A stretch of DNA of 64,000 bases, taken from assembly GCF_004681185.1 (NCBI RefSeq), contig NZ_SRIF01000002.1, forward strand, positions 1-64,000. Reading direction: 5' to 3'. Below are positions 43,423 through 51,207 of the stretch, piece by piece. Within the stretch, counting starts at the first letter, position 1, and each line of letters starts with the position of its first letter. The notes under the pieces were generated by a model. That model worked only from the letters and a program-made list of their open reading frames with translations, ran no database searches and was not told the DNA's origin. The position numbers and the translations under genes were made by a program. This stretch comes from Haloarcula amylovorans (GTDB lineage: Archaea > Halobacteriota > Halobacteria > Halobacteriales > Haloarculaceae).

Positions 43423-43663
43423 CGAGGGGCGACGACCGAACGACAGTGAGAGAGTCGCCCCTCAACGGAACGGGGAGCGGTAGCGAGGCCGCGCAAGCGG
43501 CCTCGGTGAGTCGAGCGGGCAACGCCTGCGAGCCAGCGACCCGTGGAGTAGCGAGGGCCGTGCTCCTTTCAGTCGCGCGCCCATCGCTGCCGCTCCACGG
43601 CTCCCTGCGGTCGCCGTTCCGTCGAGGGCCGCGCTTCGCGCGCCCCTCGCCAACCGCGGAATA
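43423..43663 (+). repeat. Hairpin repeat element just after the Bat-type regulator stop codon
   Basis: The TAG is followed at once by CGAGGGGCGAC. A 10-bp stem (43424-43433 with 43454-43463) has a 20-nt loop with CGAACGACAGTGAG. A second 9-bp hairpin (43484-43505, loop GCAA) is followed by GGTGAGTCGAGCGGGC and then a 23-base segment (43534-43556) identical to the complement of 57645-57667. Further GC-rich palindromes continue to about 43,660. No gene is seen before rfc at 43,697. Confidence 0.7.
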
Positions 43664-43696
43664 CTTGACGACCCCCATCCTACCCACGTTCGACAG

Positions 43697-44701
43697 ATGG
43701 ACGCGCCGCTGTGGACCGAAACGCACGCGCCGGCCCTAGAGGACATCCCCCAGCCGAAGGCCCGCGAACACTTACAGGGGGCGATCGAGGAGCCGATGAA
43801 CCTGCTGGTCCACGGGCCGAAGGGGGCCGGAAAGACGGCGGGCGTCCGCGCCTACGCCGACGAGGTCCACGCCAATTCCGACGCTGACTTTACCGAGTTG
43901 AACGTCGCCGACGTCTTCGATATGACGAAAAAGGAGGTGGCCAACGACCCGCGCTTCTCGTCGTTCATCGACAGCAAGCGCCGCCGCGAGTCCTCGAAGG
44001 CCGATCTCATCAACCACGTCCTGAAGGAGTCGGCCAGTTACACGCCGATGTCCGGCACCTACAAGACAATCTTGCTGGACAACGCCGAGGGAATACGAGA
44101 GGACTTCCAGCAGGCGCTTCGCCGAGTGATGGAGCAGTACTACGAAGCGACGCAGTTCGTCATCGCCACCCGCCAGCCCTCGGCACTCATCCCGCCGATT
44201 CGCTCGCGGTGCTTCCCGGTCGTGATGCGCGCGCCGACCCACGAAGAGACCGTCTCGGTTTTGCGAGACGTGGTCACCGCCGAGGAGGCCGACCACGACG
44301 ACGACGGCCTGGAGTACGTCGCCGGCTACGCCGAGGGCGACCTGCGGCGGGCCGTACTGGCCGCACAGACCACCTACGAGGAAGCCGGCGAGGTGACGAT
44401 GGACGCCGCCTACGAGACGCTGAACGCCGTCGAGGCCGACGATACCGTCGAAGGCATGATTGAGGCCGCCGAAGACGGGCGTTTCACCGACGCGCGCTCG
44501 ACGCTCGACGACTTGCTCGTCGACGAGGGGTACGGGGCCGACGACGTGTTAGAGGAAGTGCTGTCGGTCGCTCGCTCGCGGTACTCGGGCCAGCGACTGG
44601 CCGAGGTCCACCGCCTCGCAGGCGAGACCGACATGGCGCTGACCGACGCCGCTAACGAGCGCATCCACCTCTCGCACCTGCTCGCGCGGTTACAGCGCTG
44701 A
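43697..44701 (+). CDS. rfc: Replication factor C small subunit, diverged (RfcC-like)
   Basis: The 334-residue AAA+ clamp-loader subunit helps load PCNA. It has Walker A GPKGAGKT (about residues 39-46), an RFC-box-like TYKTILLDNAEG where canonical DEAD is changed to DNAE, and the sensor/arginine-finger SRC motif (PPIRSRCFP). The altered Walker B fits the more divergent of the haloarchaeal small subunits. A C-terminal helical collar follows. The gene is monocistronic, 88 nt before rps24e. Confidence 0.9.
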   Translation: MDAPLWTETHAPALEDIPQPKAREHLQGAIEEPMNLLVHGPKGAGKTAGVRAYADEVHANSDADFTELNVADVFDMTKKEVANDPRFSSFIDSKRRRESSKADLINHVLKESASYTPMSGTYKTILLDNAEGIREDFQQALRRVMEQYYEATQFVIATRQPSALIPPIRSRCFPVVMRAPTHEETVSVLRDVVTAEEADHDDDGLEYVAGYAEGDLRRAVLAAQTTYEEAGEVTMDAAYETLNAVEADDTVEGMIEAAEDGRFTDARSTLDDLLVDEGYGADDVLEEVLSVARSRYSGQRLAEVHRLAGETDMALTDAANERIHLSHLLARLQR

Positions 44702-44788
44702 CTCCGAGTGCGGACTGACGGAGAAACCGGCAGCTACGGCTTCGAAATCCTTTTAGGCGCTTCGACGGGAATCTATGGGCAACGAACC

Positions 44789-45097
44789 ATGGATATCGAC
44801 ATCATCGACGAAGAGGAAAATCCCATGTTGCACCGAACGGACGTCCGCTTCGAGGTCGTCCACGACGAAGCGACGCCCTCCCGGCTCTCCGTGCGTGACT
44901 CGCTGGCGGCGACGCTGAACAAGGACGCCGAGGAAGTCGTCATCCACAAGCTCGACACCAAGTTCGGGATGCGAAAGACCGTCGGCTACGCGAAGGTCTA
45001 CGACAGCCCCGAGTTCGCCCGCGACGTCGAGCAAGATCACATGCTCGAGCGCAACAAGATCGTCGCCGACGGCGAAGAAGAGGCGGAGGAAGCCTAA
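44789..45097 (+). CDS. rps24e: 30S ribosomal protein S24e
   Basis: The 102-residue product begins MDIDIIDEEENPMLHRTDV and contains the S24e core RLSVRDSLAATLNKDAEEVVIHKLDTKFGMRKTVGYAKVYDS. It ends in an acidic tail. A pyrimidine-rich CCTTTTAGGC box at about 44,748-44,757 lies about 35 nt before the ATG. It opens an operon with rps27ae and kae1-bud32, an arrangement common in archaea. Confidence 0.95.
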   Translation: MDIDIIDEEENPMLHRTDVRFEVVHDEATPSRLSVRDSLAATLNKDAEEVVIHKLDTKFGMRKTVGYAKVYDSPEFARDVEQDHMLERNKIVADGEEEAEEA

Positions 45098-45229
45098 ATG
45101 GCCCGCAACGAGTACTACGAGGACGGCGAACTGGTCAAGGAGAACTGCCCCCGCTGTGGCGATACGGTGCTGGCCGACCACGACGACCGCAAGCACTGCG
45201 GCAAGTGCGGCTACACCGAGTGGAAGTAA
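45098..45229 (+). CDS. rps27ae: 30S ribosomal protein S27ae (43 aa)
   Basis: The product is a single zinc ribbon: [20 protein letters not shown] then GKCGYTEWK, with four Cys ligands. It is a small-subunit ribosomal protein; the ATG overlaps the stop of rps24e in the string TAAATG (the TAA ends at 45097), so the two are coupled. It is followed by kae1-bud32 after 9 nt. Confidence 0.95.
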   Translation: MARNEYYEDGELVKENCPRCGDTVLADHDDRKHCGKCGYTEWK

Positions 45230-45238
45230 GGCCGCCGC

Positions 45239-46948
45239 ATGCGCGTTCTCGGTATCGAAGGAACCGCCTGGGCAGCGAGCGCTTCAGTCTTTGAGACGGA
45301 CGACCCGACCCGGGCCAGCGACGCCGACCACGTCTTCATCGAGAGTGATCCCTATCAACCGGAGAGCGGCGGCATCCATCCGCGTGAGGCCGCCGAACAC
45401 ATGGGCGAGACGGTTCCCGAAGTGGTCGAGACGGCCATCGAACACGCCCGCGAGCGAGCGAGCGAGGAGACTGACGGTGAGAGCGGCGACTCGCCGATCG
45501 ACGCAGTCGCCTTCTCGCGCGGCCCGGGCCTTGGCCCGTGCCTGCGCATCGTCGGCACCGCCGCCCGCGCCGTCGCCCAGCGATTCGACGTGCCGCTCGT
45601 CGGCGTCAATCACATGGTTGCCCACCTCGAAGTCGGCCGCCACCAGTCGGGCTTTTCCTCGCCGGTCTGTCTGAACGCCTCCGGCGCGAACGCGCACTTA
45701 CTCGGCTACCGTAACGGCCGCTACCGCGTCCTCGGCGAGACGATGGACACCGGCGTCGGCAACGCCATCGACAAGTTCACCCGCCACGTCGGCTGGCAAC
45801 ACCCCGGCGGGCCGAAAGTCGAGGCCCACGCCCGCGACGGCGATTTCCACCCGCTGCCCTACGTGGTCAAGGGAATGGATTTCTCCTTTTCGGGCATCAT
45901 GAGCGCAGCGAAGCAGGCCTACGACGACGATGTGCCGGTCGAGGACGTCTGTCGCGGCCTCGAAGAGACCATCTTCGCCATGCTGACCGAAGTCGCCGAG
46001 CGAGCGCTGTCGCTGACCGGAGCCGACGAACTGGTCCTTGGCGGCGGCGTCGGCCAGAACGACCGGCTGAAGCGAATGCTCAGAGAGATGTGCGACCAGC
46101 GTGGAGCCGACTTTTACGCCCCTGCGGACCGATTCTTGCGGGACAACGCGGGCATGATAGCGATGCTCGGCGCGAAGATGTACGCCGCCGGCGACACCCT
46201 CGAAATCGCAGAGTCGGGCATCGACTCGAACTTTCGGCCGGACGAGGTAGCGGTGAGCTGGAGAGCGGCGACCGAATCCGTCGATCGCTCCGTTCGAGCC
46301 GAAACGGAAGTGCAAGGAGCCGAGGCGACGGTCGCCATCGAGGCCGACCGCGTCGTCAAAGAGCGCGTCCCACGGAGCTATCGGCACCCCGAACTCGACG
46401 ACCGGCTCCGCGTCGAGCGCACGCGCCAGGAGACGCGGCTCACGAGCGACGCCCGCCGACACGGCGTCCCCACGCCGCTGATTCTCGACGTTGACCCCGA
46501 GAGATCCTGCATCGTCTTCCAGCGCGTCGGCGACGCGGACTTGCGCGAGTCGCTGACCGAACCACATGTCCGCGACGTGGGCCGCTACCTCGCGCGTATC
46601 CACGACGCCGGGTTCGTCCACGGCGACCCGACGACCAGAAACGTGCGCGTCGGACGGCGCGATGCGCCGCCGGATGAGCGAGCGGGTGACGCCCGCGAGC
46701 AGCGCGTCGCTGACACTGAAAGCGACCAGCACACCTATCTCATCGACTTCGGACTGGGCTACTACAGCGACGAACCGGAGGACCACGCGATGGACCTCCA
46801 CGTCCTCGCCCAGTCGCTTTCCGGCACCGCCGACGACCCCGAACGGTTGCTGTCGGCCGCCGAGGACGCCTATCGTGAGGAGAGCGACCACGCCAATGCC
46901 GTCTTTGCCAGCCTCGACGACATCGAGGGCCGCGGCCGCTACCAGTAG
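45239..46948 (+). CDS. Fused Kae1-Bud32 (tRNA t6A synthesis, KEOPS)
   Basis: The 569-residue product joins the Kae1 transferase that puts threonylcarbamoyl on A37 of ANN-decoding tRNA with the Bud32 kinase/ATPase that regulates it. Kae1 (about 1-325) shows the metal motif NHMVAHLEVG and GGGVGQNDRLKRML; Bud32 (about 365-569) shows VKERVPRSYRHPELD, the catalytic-loop GDPTTRNVRV and LIDFGLG. Between the catalytic loop and DFG there is a polar insertion (RRDAPPDERAGDAREQRVAD) encoded by a hairpin repeat also found in the XTP pyrophosphatase gene. Confidence 0.95.
   Translation: MRVLGIEGTAWAASASVFETDDPTRASDADHVFIESDPYQPESGGIHPREAAEHMGETVPEVVETAIEHARERASEETDGESGDSPIDAVAFSRGPGLGPCLRIVGTAARAVAQRFDVPLVGVNHMVAHLEVGRHQSGFSSPVCLNASGANAHLLGYRNGRYRVLGETMDTGVGNAIDKFTRHVGWQHPGGPKVEAHARDGDFHPLPYVVKGMDFSFSGIMSAAKQAYDDDVPVEDVCRGLEETIFAMLTEVAERALSLTGADELVLGGGVGQNDRLKRMLREMCDQRGADFYAPADRFLRDNAGMIAMLGAKMYAAGDTLEIAESGIDSNFRPDEVAVSWRAATESVDRSVRAETEVQGAEATVAIEADRVVKERVPRSYRHPELDDRLRVERTRQETRLTSDARRHGVPTPLILDVDPERSCIVFQRVGDADLRESLTEPHVRDVGRYLARIHDAGFVHGDPTTRNVRVGRRDAPPDERAGDAREQRVADTESDQHTYLIDFGLGYYSDEPEDHAMDLHVLAQSLSGTADDPERLLSAAEDAYREESDHANAVFASLDDIEGRGRYQ
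46652..46720 (+). repeat. In-frame hairpin repeat insertion inside kae1-bud32
   Basis: A 6-bp stem with GAT loop (46655-46669, CGGCGC/GCGCCG) runs into CCGCCGGATGAGCGAGCGG (46667-46685) and a GCGGG/CCCGC stem. The 19-base string matches 48486-48504 in the XTP pyrophosphatase gene at 18 positions, in the same reading frame. Confidence 0.7.
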
Positions 46949-47002
46949 CCCGGAATATCCGCAACGCAAACACTCTTGGCGCTCGTCCACCGGTCCCCGA
47001 AT

Positions 47003-47419
47003 ATGCGTTATATCGCGTGGGCGGTGGTGGCGTTGCTCGCCTACTCGCTGGTCCCGCCGCTGGTGAAGGTGGCGACCGCTGACCTCCCCAGCAACGTCGT
47101 CTTGCTCATCTCTAACGGGATACTCATCACCGTCGTCGTCGTCGTGGTGATACTCTCGGACGTCTCCGTCACCCCCTATCTCACGCACTCCAAAGCGGTG
47201 TACGCCTACGGCGCGGGCATCGCGCTCGCCGTCGGCATCATCGCGTACTACCGCGCGCTAGCGGCCGGCCCCATCAGCGTCGTCGTCCCCATCTTCGGGA
47301 TGTTTATCGCCACGAGTTCCATCATTGGCATCGCCTTCCTCGACGAACCACTGACCGCGCGCAAAGTCAGTGGGATCGCCCTCGCGATGGTCGCGGTGTA
47401 TCTGACCGCCGTGGAGTGA
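47003..47419 (+). CDS. Half-size EamA/DMT-type membrane transporter
   Basis: The 138-residue product has four hydrophobic helices and the EamA pattern: PPLVKVATADLPSNVVLLIS, YYRALAAGPISVVVPI and FLDEPLTARKVSGIALAMVAVYL. A normal drug/metabolite transporter has two such repeats, so this is a single-repeat, small-multidrug-resistance-sized form that would have to dimerise. ATG 47003 is preferred to an upstream in-frame ATG/GTG at 46976. The substrate is unknown. Confidence 0.82.
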   Translation: MRYIAWAVVALLAYSLVPPLVKVATADLPSNVVLLISNGILITVVVVVVILSDVSVTPYLTHSKAVYAYGAGIALAVGIIAYYRALAAGPISVVVPIFGMFIATSSIIGIAFLDEPLTARKVSGIALAMVAVYLTAVE

Positions 47420-47486
47420 CGAGAACGGTCGGTGAAACGGCTCGAATCGGCCCCGCGGTGGCCGGGAGCGCGCTCTGTCGCGCACC

Positions 47487-47721
47487 GGGAGACCGGGGGT
47501 CTCCCGAGCTAACGGGCGGCTTCGCCGCCCGTGAACGACCCGGGGAAGGGCAGGCTTACCTGAGAAGCATACCGCTCGCCACTGGCGAGCGGTTTCACGC
47601 GAATCGCGGCGCGATTCGCGCCTTTTTCATCGACGTTCGTTAGAGCGAAGCACTAACGCAACCCATCAGAAGTCTTCGACTTCTGAGGACGTTTTTCAAG
47701 GAGAGGTTCACGGAGTGAACC
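47487..47721. repeat. Run of six perfect hairpins with three-base loops
   Basis: In 235 bp six inverted repeats follow one another, each with a three-base loop: 47487-47505 (8 bp), 47512-47532 (9 bp), 47572-47592 (9 bp), 47598-47620 (10 bp), 47666-47686 (9 bp) and 47705-47721 (7 bp). Stems differ in sequence. Two are followed by T runs (CCTTTTTC after the fourth, GTTTTTC after the fifth), so these could be bidirectional or stacked terminators for the converging transcripts. The remaining gap 47420-47776 contains no gene. Confidence 0.7.
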
Positions 47722-47776
47722 CGACGAGAAAAAGGTCGGGATAAAGGGTTTAACGACCGGGCGAGTAAGGCCGGAC

Positions 47777-48052
47777 ATGGCAGACAAACCGCAGTCTGGG
47801 AGCCTGTTCGGCGTGCCGTACAACTTCGAACGACCGAGTCTCAAGCGACTCGTGTCCTCGTACTGGCAGCCGGGTGACGGGATGCTCGTCGAGAAGCCTT
47901 TCGGGATTGGCTACACGCTGAACCTCGCCAACTGGCGAGCGTGGGTCGTCCTCCTCGTCGCCGGTGTGATGCTCTACCTCGAACGCGGCGGCGACACCGA
48001 GGAGTTCGAAGAGGAAGAGGCCGACGAGCCGGTCGAAGTCGTCGTCGACTGA
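47777..48052 (+). CDS. DUF5808-like small membrane protein
   Basis: The 91-residue product contains the conserved GVPYNFERPSL, SYWQPGDGMLVEKPFGIGYT and LNLANWRAWVVLLVAGVMLY pattern that I recall as the DUF5808 family of haloarchaea, with one membrane helix (about 53-70) and a very acidic C-terminal tail. Function is unknown. A GGGTTTAACG box at about 47,746 fits a short leader. Confidence 0.75.
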   Translation: MADKPQSGSLFGVPYNFERPSLKRLVSSYWQPGDGMLVEKPFGIGYTLNLANWRAWVVLLVAGVMLYLERGGDTEEFEEEEADEPVEVVVD

Positions 48053-48098
48053 GAACACGTTTCGACGCCTCTTTTGGCACCGCTTGCGGTGTGTCGGT

Positions 48099-48806
48099 AT
48101 GCTCAACTTCGTGACGACCAACCCCGGGAAAGTCCGGGAAGCCACTGAGTACCTAGACGACGAGGTGGTCCAGTTCGATTTCGACTACCCCGAGATACAG
48201 GCCGACGATCTCGGCGCGGTAGCCGCCAACGGCGCACGGGCGGCCTATCGGGCGGCCGATGGGCCGGTCATCGTCGACGACGCCGGTCTCTTCGTCGATG
48301 CCTTCGACGGCTTTCCGGGGCCGTACTCTTCGTACGTGGAGGACACAGTCGGTGTCGACCGGGTCTGGCGGATGACCGAGCCCGAAGCGGACCGCGCGGC
48401 GGCGTTCAAGACGGTCATCGCCTACTGCGACGGCGAGGAGTTCGCCGCCACACCAGAGCCGGGCGGAGTCGACCGGAGGGAGAGTCCGCCGGACGAGCGA
48501 GCGGCGGATGCCGCGAGCACCGACCGCGACGAGCGACGGGGGCAGGACCTCGATGCGGGCGACCGCGGCGCGGCGACCACCGACGAGCAGGTCCGGAGCG
48601 GCGACGATGCGCTCCCGGTCAAGTTGTTCGAAGGGCGCGTCCCTGGAGAGATCGTCGCGCCGCGCGGCGACGGCGGCTTCGGTTTCGACCCCATCTTTGA
48701 ACACGATGGCACCACGTTCGCCGAGATGAGCACCGCGGAGAAGAACGCCGTCTCCCATCGCGGACGGGCCTTGGCGAAGTTCGGCGAGTGGTACGCCGAG
48801 CGATGA
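48099..48806 (+). CDS. XTP/dITP diphosphatase (RdgB/HAM1 family)
   Basis: This housecleaning enzyme hydrolyses non-canonical purine triphosphates such as XTP and dITP. The 235-residue product has FVTTNPGKVREA, VIVDDAGLFVDAF-GFPGPYSSYV, GGFGFDPIFEHDGTTFAEM and SHRGRALAKFGEWYAER. Between about residues 120 and 175 there is a roughly 50-residue insertion (with RRESPPDERAADAASTDRDE) encoded partly by a hairpin repeat also in kae1-bud32; it replaces a short loop, since the family is usually about 190 residues. The 17 bases encoding the last residues are repeated downstream. Confidence 0.92.
   Translation: MLNFVTTNPGKVREATEYLDDEVVQFDFDYPEIQADDLGAVAANGARAAYRAADGPVIVDDAGLFVDAFDGFPGPYSSYVEDTVGVDRVWRMTEPEADRAAAFKTVIAYCDGEEFAATPEPGGVDRRESPPDERAADAASTDRDERRGQDLDAGDRGAATTDEQVRSGDDALPVKLFEGRVPGEIVAPRGDGGFGFDPIFEHDGTTFAEMSTAEKNAVSHRGRALAKFGEWYAER
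48470..48600 (+). repeat. In-frame hairpin repeat insertion inside the XTP pyrophosphatase gene
   Basis: CCGCCGGACGAGCGAGCGG (48486-48504) is followed by a GCGGC/GCCGC stem and then two further polar repeats. It encodes PPDERA in the same frame as the kae1-bud32 copy. Confidence 0.65.
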
Positions 48807-48918
48807 GCGAGGCATACGTCGAAAGACGCGGCCGCGTCTTTCGGAAGTTGCAACGGCGGAGCGAAGCACCGGCGTTGCAACCCGAACCGCGAGAACGCGG
48901 TGAGTGGTACGCCGAGCG
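48786..48918 (+). repeat. Duplicated gene end flanking a palindromic insertion
   Basis: GAGTGGTACGCCGAGCG occurs at 48786-48802, encoding the last residues of the XTP pyrophosphatase, and again at 48902-48918, followed by GTGA. Between them lie a 24-base perfect palindrome (48820-48843) and an inverted pair GTTGCAAC at 48847-48854 and 48874-48881. The layout looks like a small insertion that duplicated the target. Confidence 0.6.
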
Positions 48919-48922
48919 GTGA

Positions 48923-49702
48923 ATGATGGCGAGCCAAACTGCGCTCATCACGGGCGCGTCGGCGGGCATCGGGAGGGCACTAGCCCGCGAGTTCGCTGCT
49001 CACGGTCACGACGTGGTGCTAGTCGCTCGCCGCGAGGAACGCCTCGAATCGCTGGCCGAGGAACTAGCGCGGGAAGGAGTGACCGCGGAGTCGGTCGTCA
49101 TGGACCTCGACAGAGCGTCGGCCGCCGAGGACCTCCACGAGAAGGTGATCGACCGGGATCTCGACGTGGATATCCTCGTCAACAACGTCGGTGTCGGCAC
49201 GTACGGTCCCTTCGCCGAGAGCGACCTCGACGCCGAGCGGACGCAGTTGCGCCTGAACGTCGTCCTCCCCGTCGAACTCACCCGGCTGTTCCTCGACGAA
49301 CGCAGAGACGCCGACGGGACACCGAAGGTGCTGAACGTCGGCTCGGTCGCCGGCTTTCAGCCGGGTCCGAACCTCGCAGGTTACTACGCCAGCAAGGCCT
49401 ACGTCAACAGTTTCACTGAGTCCATCGCCGAAGAACTGCGCGGGCAGGTCGACGTGACGCTGTTGTGTCCCGGGCCGGTCGAGACGGAGTTTCAGTCGCG
49501 GGCGGGGATGGGCGACTCGACGGTCGGATCAGTCACGGCGAACACGCCCGAGGCGGTCGCCAGCGCCGCCTACGAGGGATTGCTGGCCGGCGAGACGGTT
49601 GTGATTCCGAGTCGGGCGATGCGCGTCGTGGACCTGCTGGGCCGGGTCGCGCCGCGGTGGGTCGTCCGGCGAGTGGCAAAGTGGGTCAACAGCGGGCGAT
49701 GA
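48923..49702 (+). CDS. Short-chain dehydrogenase/reductase
   Basis: The 259-residue product is a classical SDR: TGASAGIGRALAREF cofactor motif (about residues 10-24), NNVGVGTYG, a Ser in VGSVAG, and YYASK catalytic Tyr-Lys (about 153-157), then CPGPVETEFQ. It is of the DltE/YqjQ-like 'SDR of unspecified substrate' type, with a hydrophobic/basic C-terminus (VVRRVAKWVNSGR). Either ATG 48923 or 48926 may start it. Substrate unknown. Confidence 0.9.
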   Translation: MMASQTALITGASAGIGRALAREFAAHGHDVVLVARREERLESLAEELAREGVTAESVVMDLDRASAAEDLHEKVIDRDLDVDILVNNVGVGTYGPFAESDLDAERTQLRLNVVLPVELTRLFLDERRDADGTPKVLNVGSVAGFQPGPNLAGYYASKAYVNSFTESIAEELRGQVDVTLLCPGPVETEFQSRAGMGDSTVGSVTANTPEAVASAAYEGLLAGETVVIPSRAMRVVDLLGRVAPRWVVRRVAKWVNSGR

Positions 49703-49712
49703 GCGCGAACGG

Positions 49713-50198
49713 TCACGCTCGTGGGTCCCGGTCGGGACCGGGGTACTCGCCGCCCTCGACGACTTCGTACAGCGACTGAGCGTCGAACAGTCGCTCGAAG
49801 GCGTCCGGCGGGCGGACGCTCACCTGCATGTGGGGTTTGATCGAGAGACCGGTCTCGGCACTCCGGAGGTCCTCGTCGTAGGTGAGGAGGTGAGCGGCGT
49901 TCCCGCGGTAGGCCGAGGCCAGCGCCGGGTGGTCGCCCTCGGGATGGTCGACCGCCTCTCGGTCGCGTTCGATGCGCTCGCGCCAATCCTCGGCGAGGCT
50001 CGCGTCGCTCAGGTCTCGAATCACCCACTTGGCGTCAGAGAGGAGCGGGTCGCTGGCGACCAGTGTCAGCCACGAATGGCGGCGGACGTGGTCGAGTGCG
50101 GCGCGGGCCGGGTTGTCCGTGTCCCCACACAGCAGGTCCGCCGCGAGGACGTCGGCGTCGGCGACGACCCGGGCGGGGGAGGTGTCGTCGTCACTCAT
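49713..50198 (-). CDS. PIN-like domain protein
   Basis: The 161-residue product has the arrangement of a PIN nuclease fold: a first Asp in VVADADVLAADLL (about residues 11-23), an acidic position in SDAKWVIRDLSD, and a C-terminal HPALASAYRGNAAHLLTYDEDL. VapC-type toxins and RNA-processing nucleases share this fold, but I do not see a typical antitoxin. The ATG (50198) overlaps the TGA of a 34-residue ORF, so the two are translationally coupled. The frame extends to 50249, but MSDDDTSPARV fits best. Confidence 0.72.
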   Translation of the reverse strand: MSDDDTSPARVVADADVLAADLLCGDTDNPARAALDHVRRHSWLTLVASDPLLSDAKWVIRDLSDASLAEDWRERIERDREAVDHPEGDHPALASAYRGNAAHLLTYDEDLRSAETGLSIKPHMQVSVRPPDAFERLFDAQSLYEVVEGGEYPGPDRDPRA

Positions 50199-50295
50199 CG
50201 TCGGTCGCCGCTCGCCGCGTTCGGAGTCGGTCCCGAATTCGCTCGACACTCGTCTCGTGTGTATTCGCTCGCTCGAATAAGTCGCCCCAAGTCAT
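50191..50295 (-). CDS. Micro-ORF (34 aa) coupled to the PIN-like gene
   Basis: The product MTWGDLFERANTHETSVERI is followed by RDRLRTRRAATDDE. It is helical and mixed-charge, and looks like the short proteins that head PIN-gene pairs in other haloarchaea, though this is from memory. Its TGA overlaps the ATG of the PIN gene (ATGA). A TATAAA box on the minus strand (50357-50362) sits about 60 nt before its start, giving a 30-nt leader. Confidence 0.6.
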   Translation of the reverse strand: MTWGDLFERANTHETSVERIRDRLRTRRAATDDE

Positions 50296-50496
50296 GTGTG
50301 GTAGCAGGGAGACGAGAGGCAAAAAGCCGTCCCGTCCGCCGCCCGTCTGACGGGAGTTTATACCAGGTGCGTTCCTCCTCTCCCGATACGGGCGCGCACC
50401 GACGACCACTTACACCACCGGTTACTCCGGTGGTTTCTCCCATCCTCCCATCGCGCGCCCGGACACCGCACCCCTTTCATCCGGTCGCTTCGATGC
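50296..50496. other. Gap between the TrkA-type gene and the PIN gene pair
   Basis: It contains the TATA box of the micro-ORF (50357-50362) and, nearer the TrkA-type gene, an 8-bp stem ACCACCGG/CCGGTGGT with a five-base loop (about 50,412-50,432) that may end the trk transcript. No other gene is seen. Confidence 0.55.
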
Positions 50497-51156
50497 CTAT
50501 GCCTCGCCGCGGAGTGACGACCGCACGGCGTCGAGTCCCTCCGGCGCGGCCATTATTGCGACGCTGTCGCCGGCCTCGATTTCAGTCTGTGGCAGCGGGA
50601 TGGTCATCGGCTCGTGGTGACGGCCGTGCGCGTAGATGTGGGCGTCGCCGGGGAGGTCGACCTCGACGACGCGCTTGCCGACGAACGGCGACCCGTCGGG
50701 CACCTCGACGCTGGCGATCGAGAGGCGTTCGGTCAGGTCCGCAAGGACGTTGAAGTCCCCGCCCAGTAGTGCCGTTTTCGCACCGGCGGCCCCCAGTCGT
50801 TCGGGGTAGATTATCTCGTCGACGTCGGCGGCGTACTTCTCGTAAATCTCCTCGCGGTAGTCCGCGTCGATGCGCAGGATGGTCCGACAGCCGTGTTCCT
50901 TGGCGATCATGCAGGCACTGAAATTTGTGTTCAGGTCGCCCGTCAACGCGCCGATGGCGTCGGCACTGCCGATATCGGCCTCCTGTAACACCGATTCCTC
51001 GCTTCCGTCGCCGTGGACGACGGTAAAACCCTCTTCGCGGGCGCGTTCGACCTTCTCGTGTTCTGACTCGACGATGACGACGTCGTGGCCTTCGCTCTGG
51101 AGGATGCGTGCAGTCCGGGTGCCGACGCGCCCGTAGCCGACGATGACGAACTTCAT
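50497..51156 (-). CDS. trkA: TrkA-type NAD-binding potassium-channel regulator
   Basis: The 219-residue product has a Rossmann RCK-N domain, GYGRVGTRTARIL (about residues 7-19), with the acidic VESE after beta-2, and a C-terminal RCK-C (TrkA_C) domain (VEVPDGSPFVGKRVVEVDLP, then IEAGDSVAIMA). Such proteins gate Trk/Ktr potassium transport in response to NAD(H) or nucleotides. No membrane subunit gene is adjacent. A TATA box (51181-51187, minus) gives a leaderless transcript. Confidence 0.92.
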   Translation of the reverse strand: MKFVIVGYGRVGTRTARILQSEGHDVVIVESEHEKVERAREEGFTVVHGDGSEESVLQEADIGSADAIGALTGDLNTNFSACMIAKEHGCRTILRIDADYREEIYEKYAADVDEIIYPERLGAAGAKTALLGGDFNVLADLTERLSIASVEVPDGSPFVGKRVVEVDLPGDAHIYAHGRHHEPMTIPLPQTEIEAGDSVAIMAAPEGLDAVRSSLRGEA

Positions 51157-51207
51157 GCGGCGTGGTAGGACACCCAGTGGTATAAATGTGAACGTGTGAC
51201 AGGGGCG

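Noticed and set aside
45698..47188. 496-codon open frame antisense to kae1-bud32
   Set aside because: Both Kae1 and Bud32 motifs are intact on the plus strand; the antisense frame is a compositional shadow.
49713..50295. VapBC toxin-antitoxin system
   Set aside because: The PIN-like part is plausible, but the upstream 34-residue peptide lacks AbrB, MetJ or HTH features of VapB antitoxins, so I call it only a coupled gene pair.
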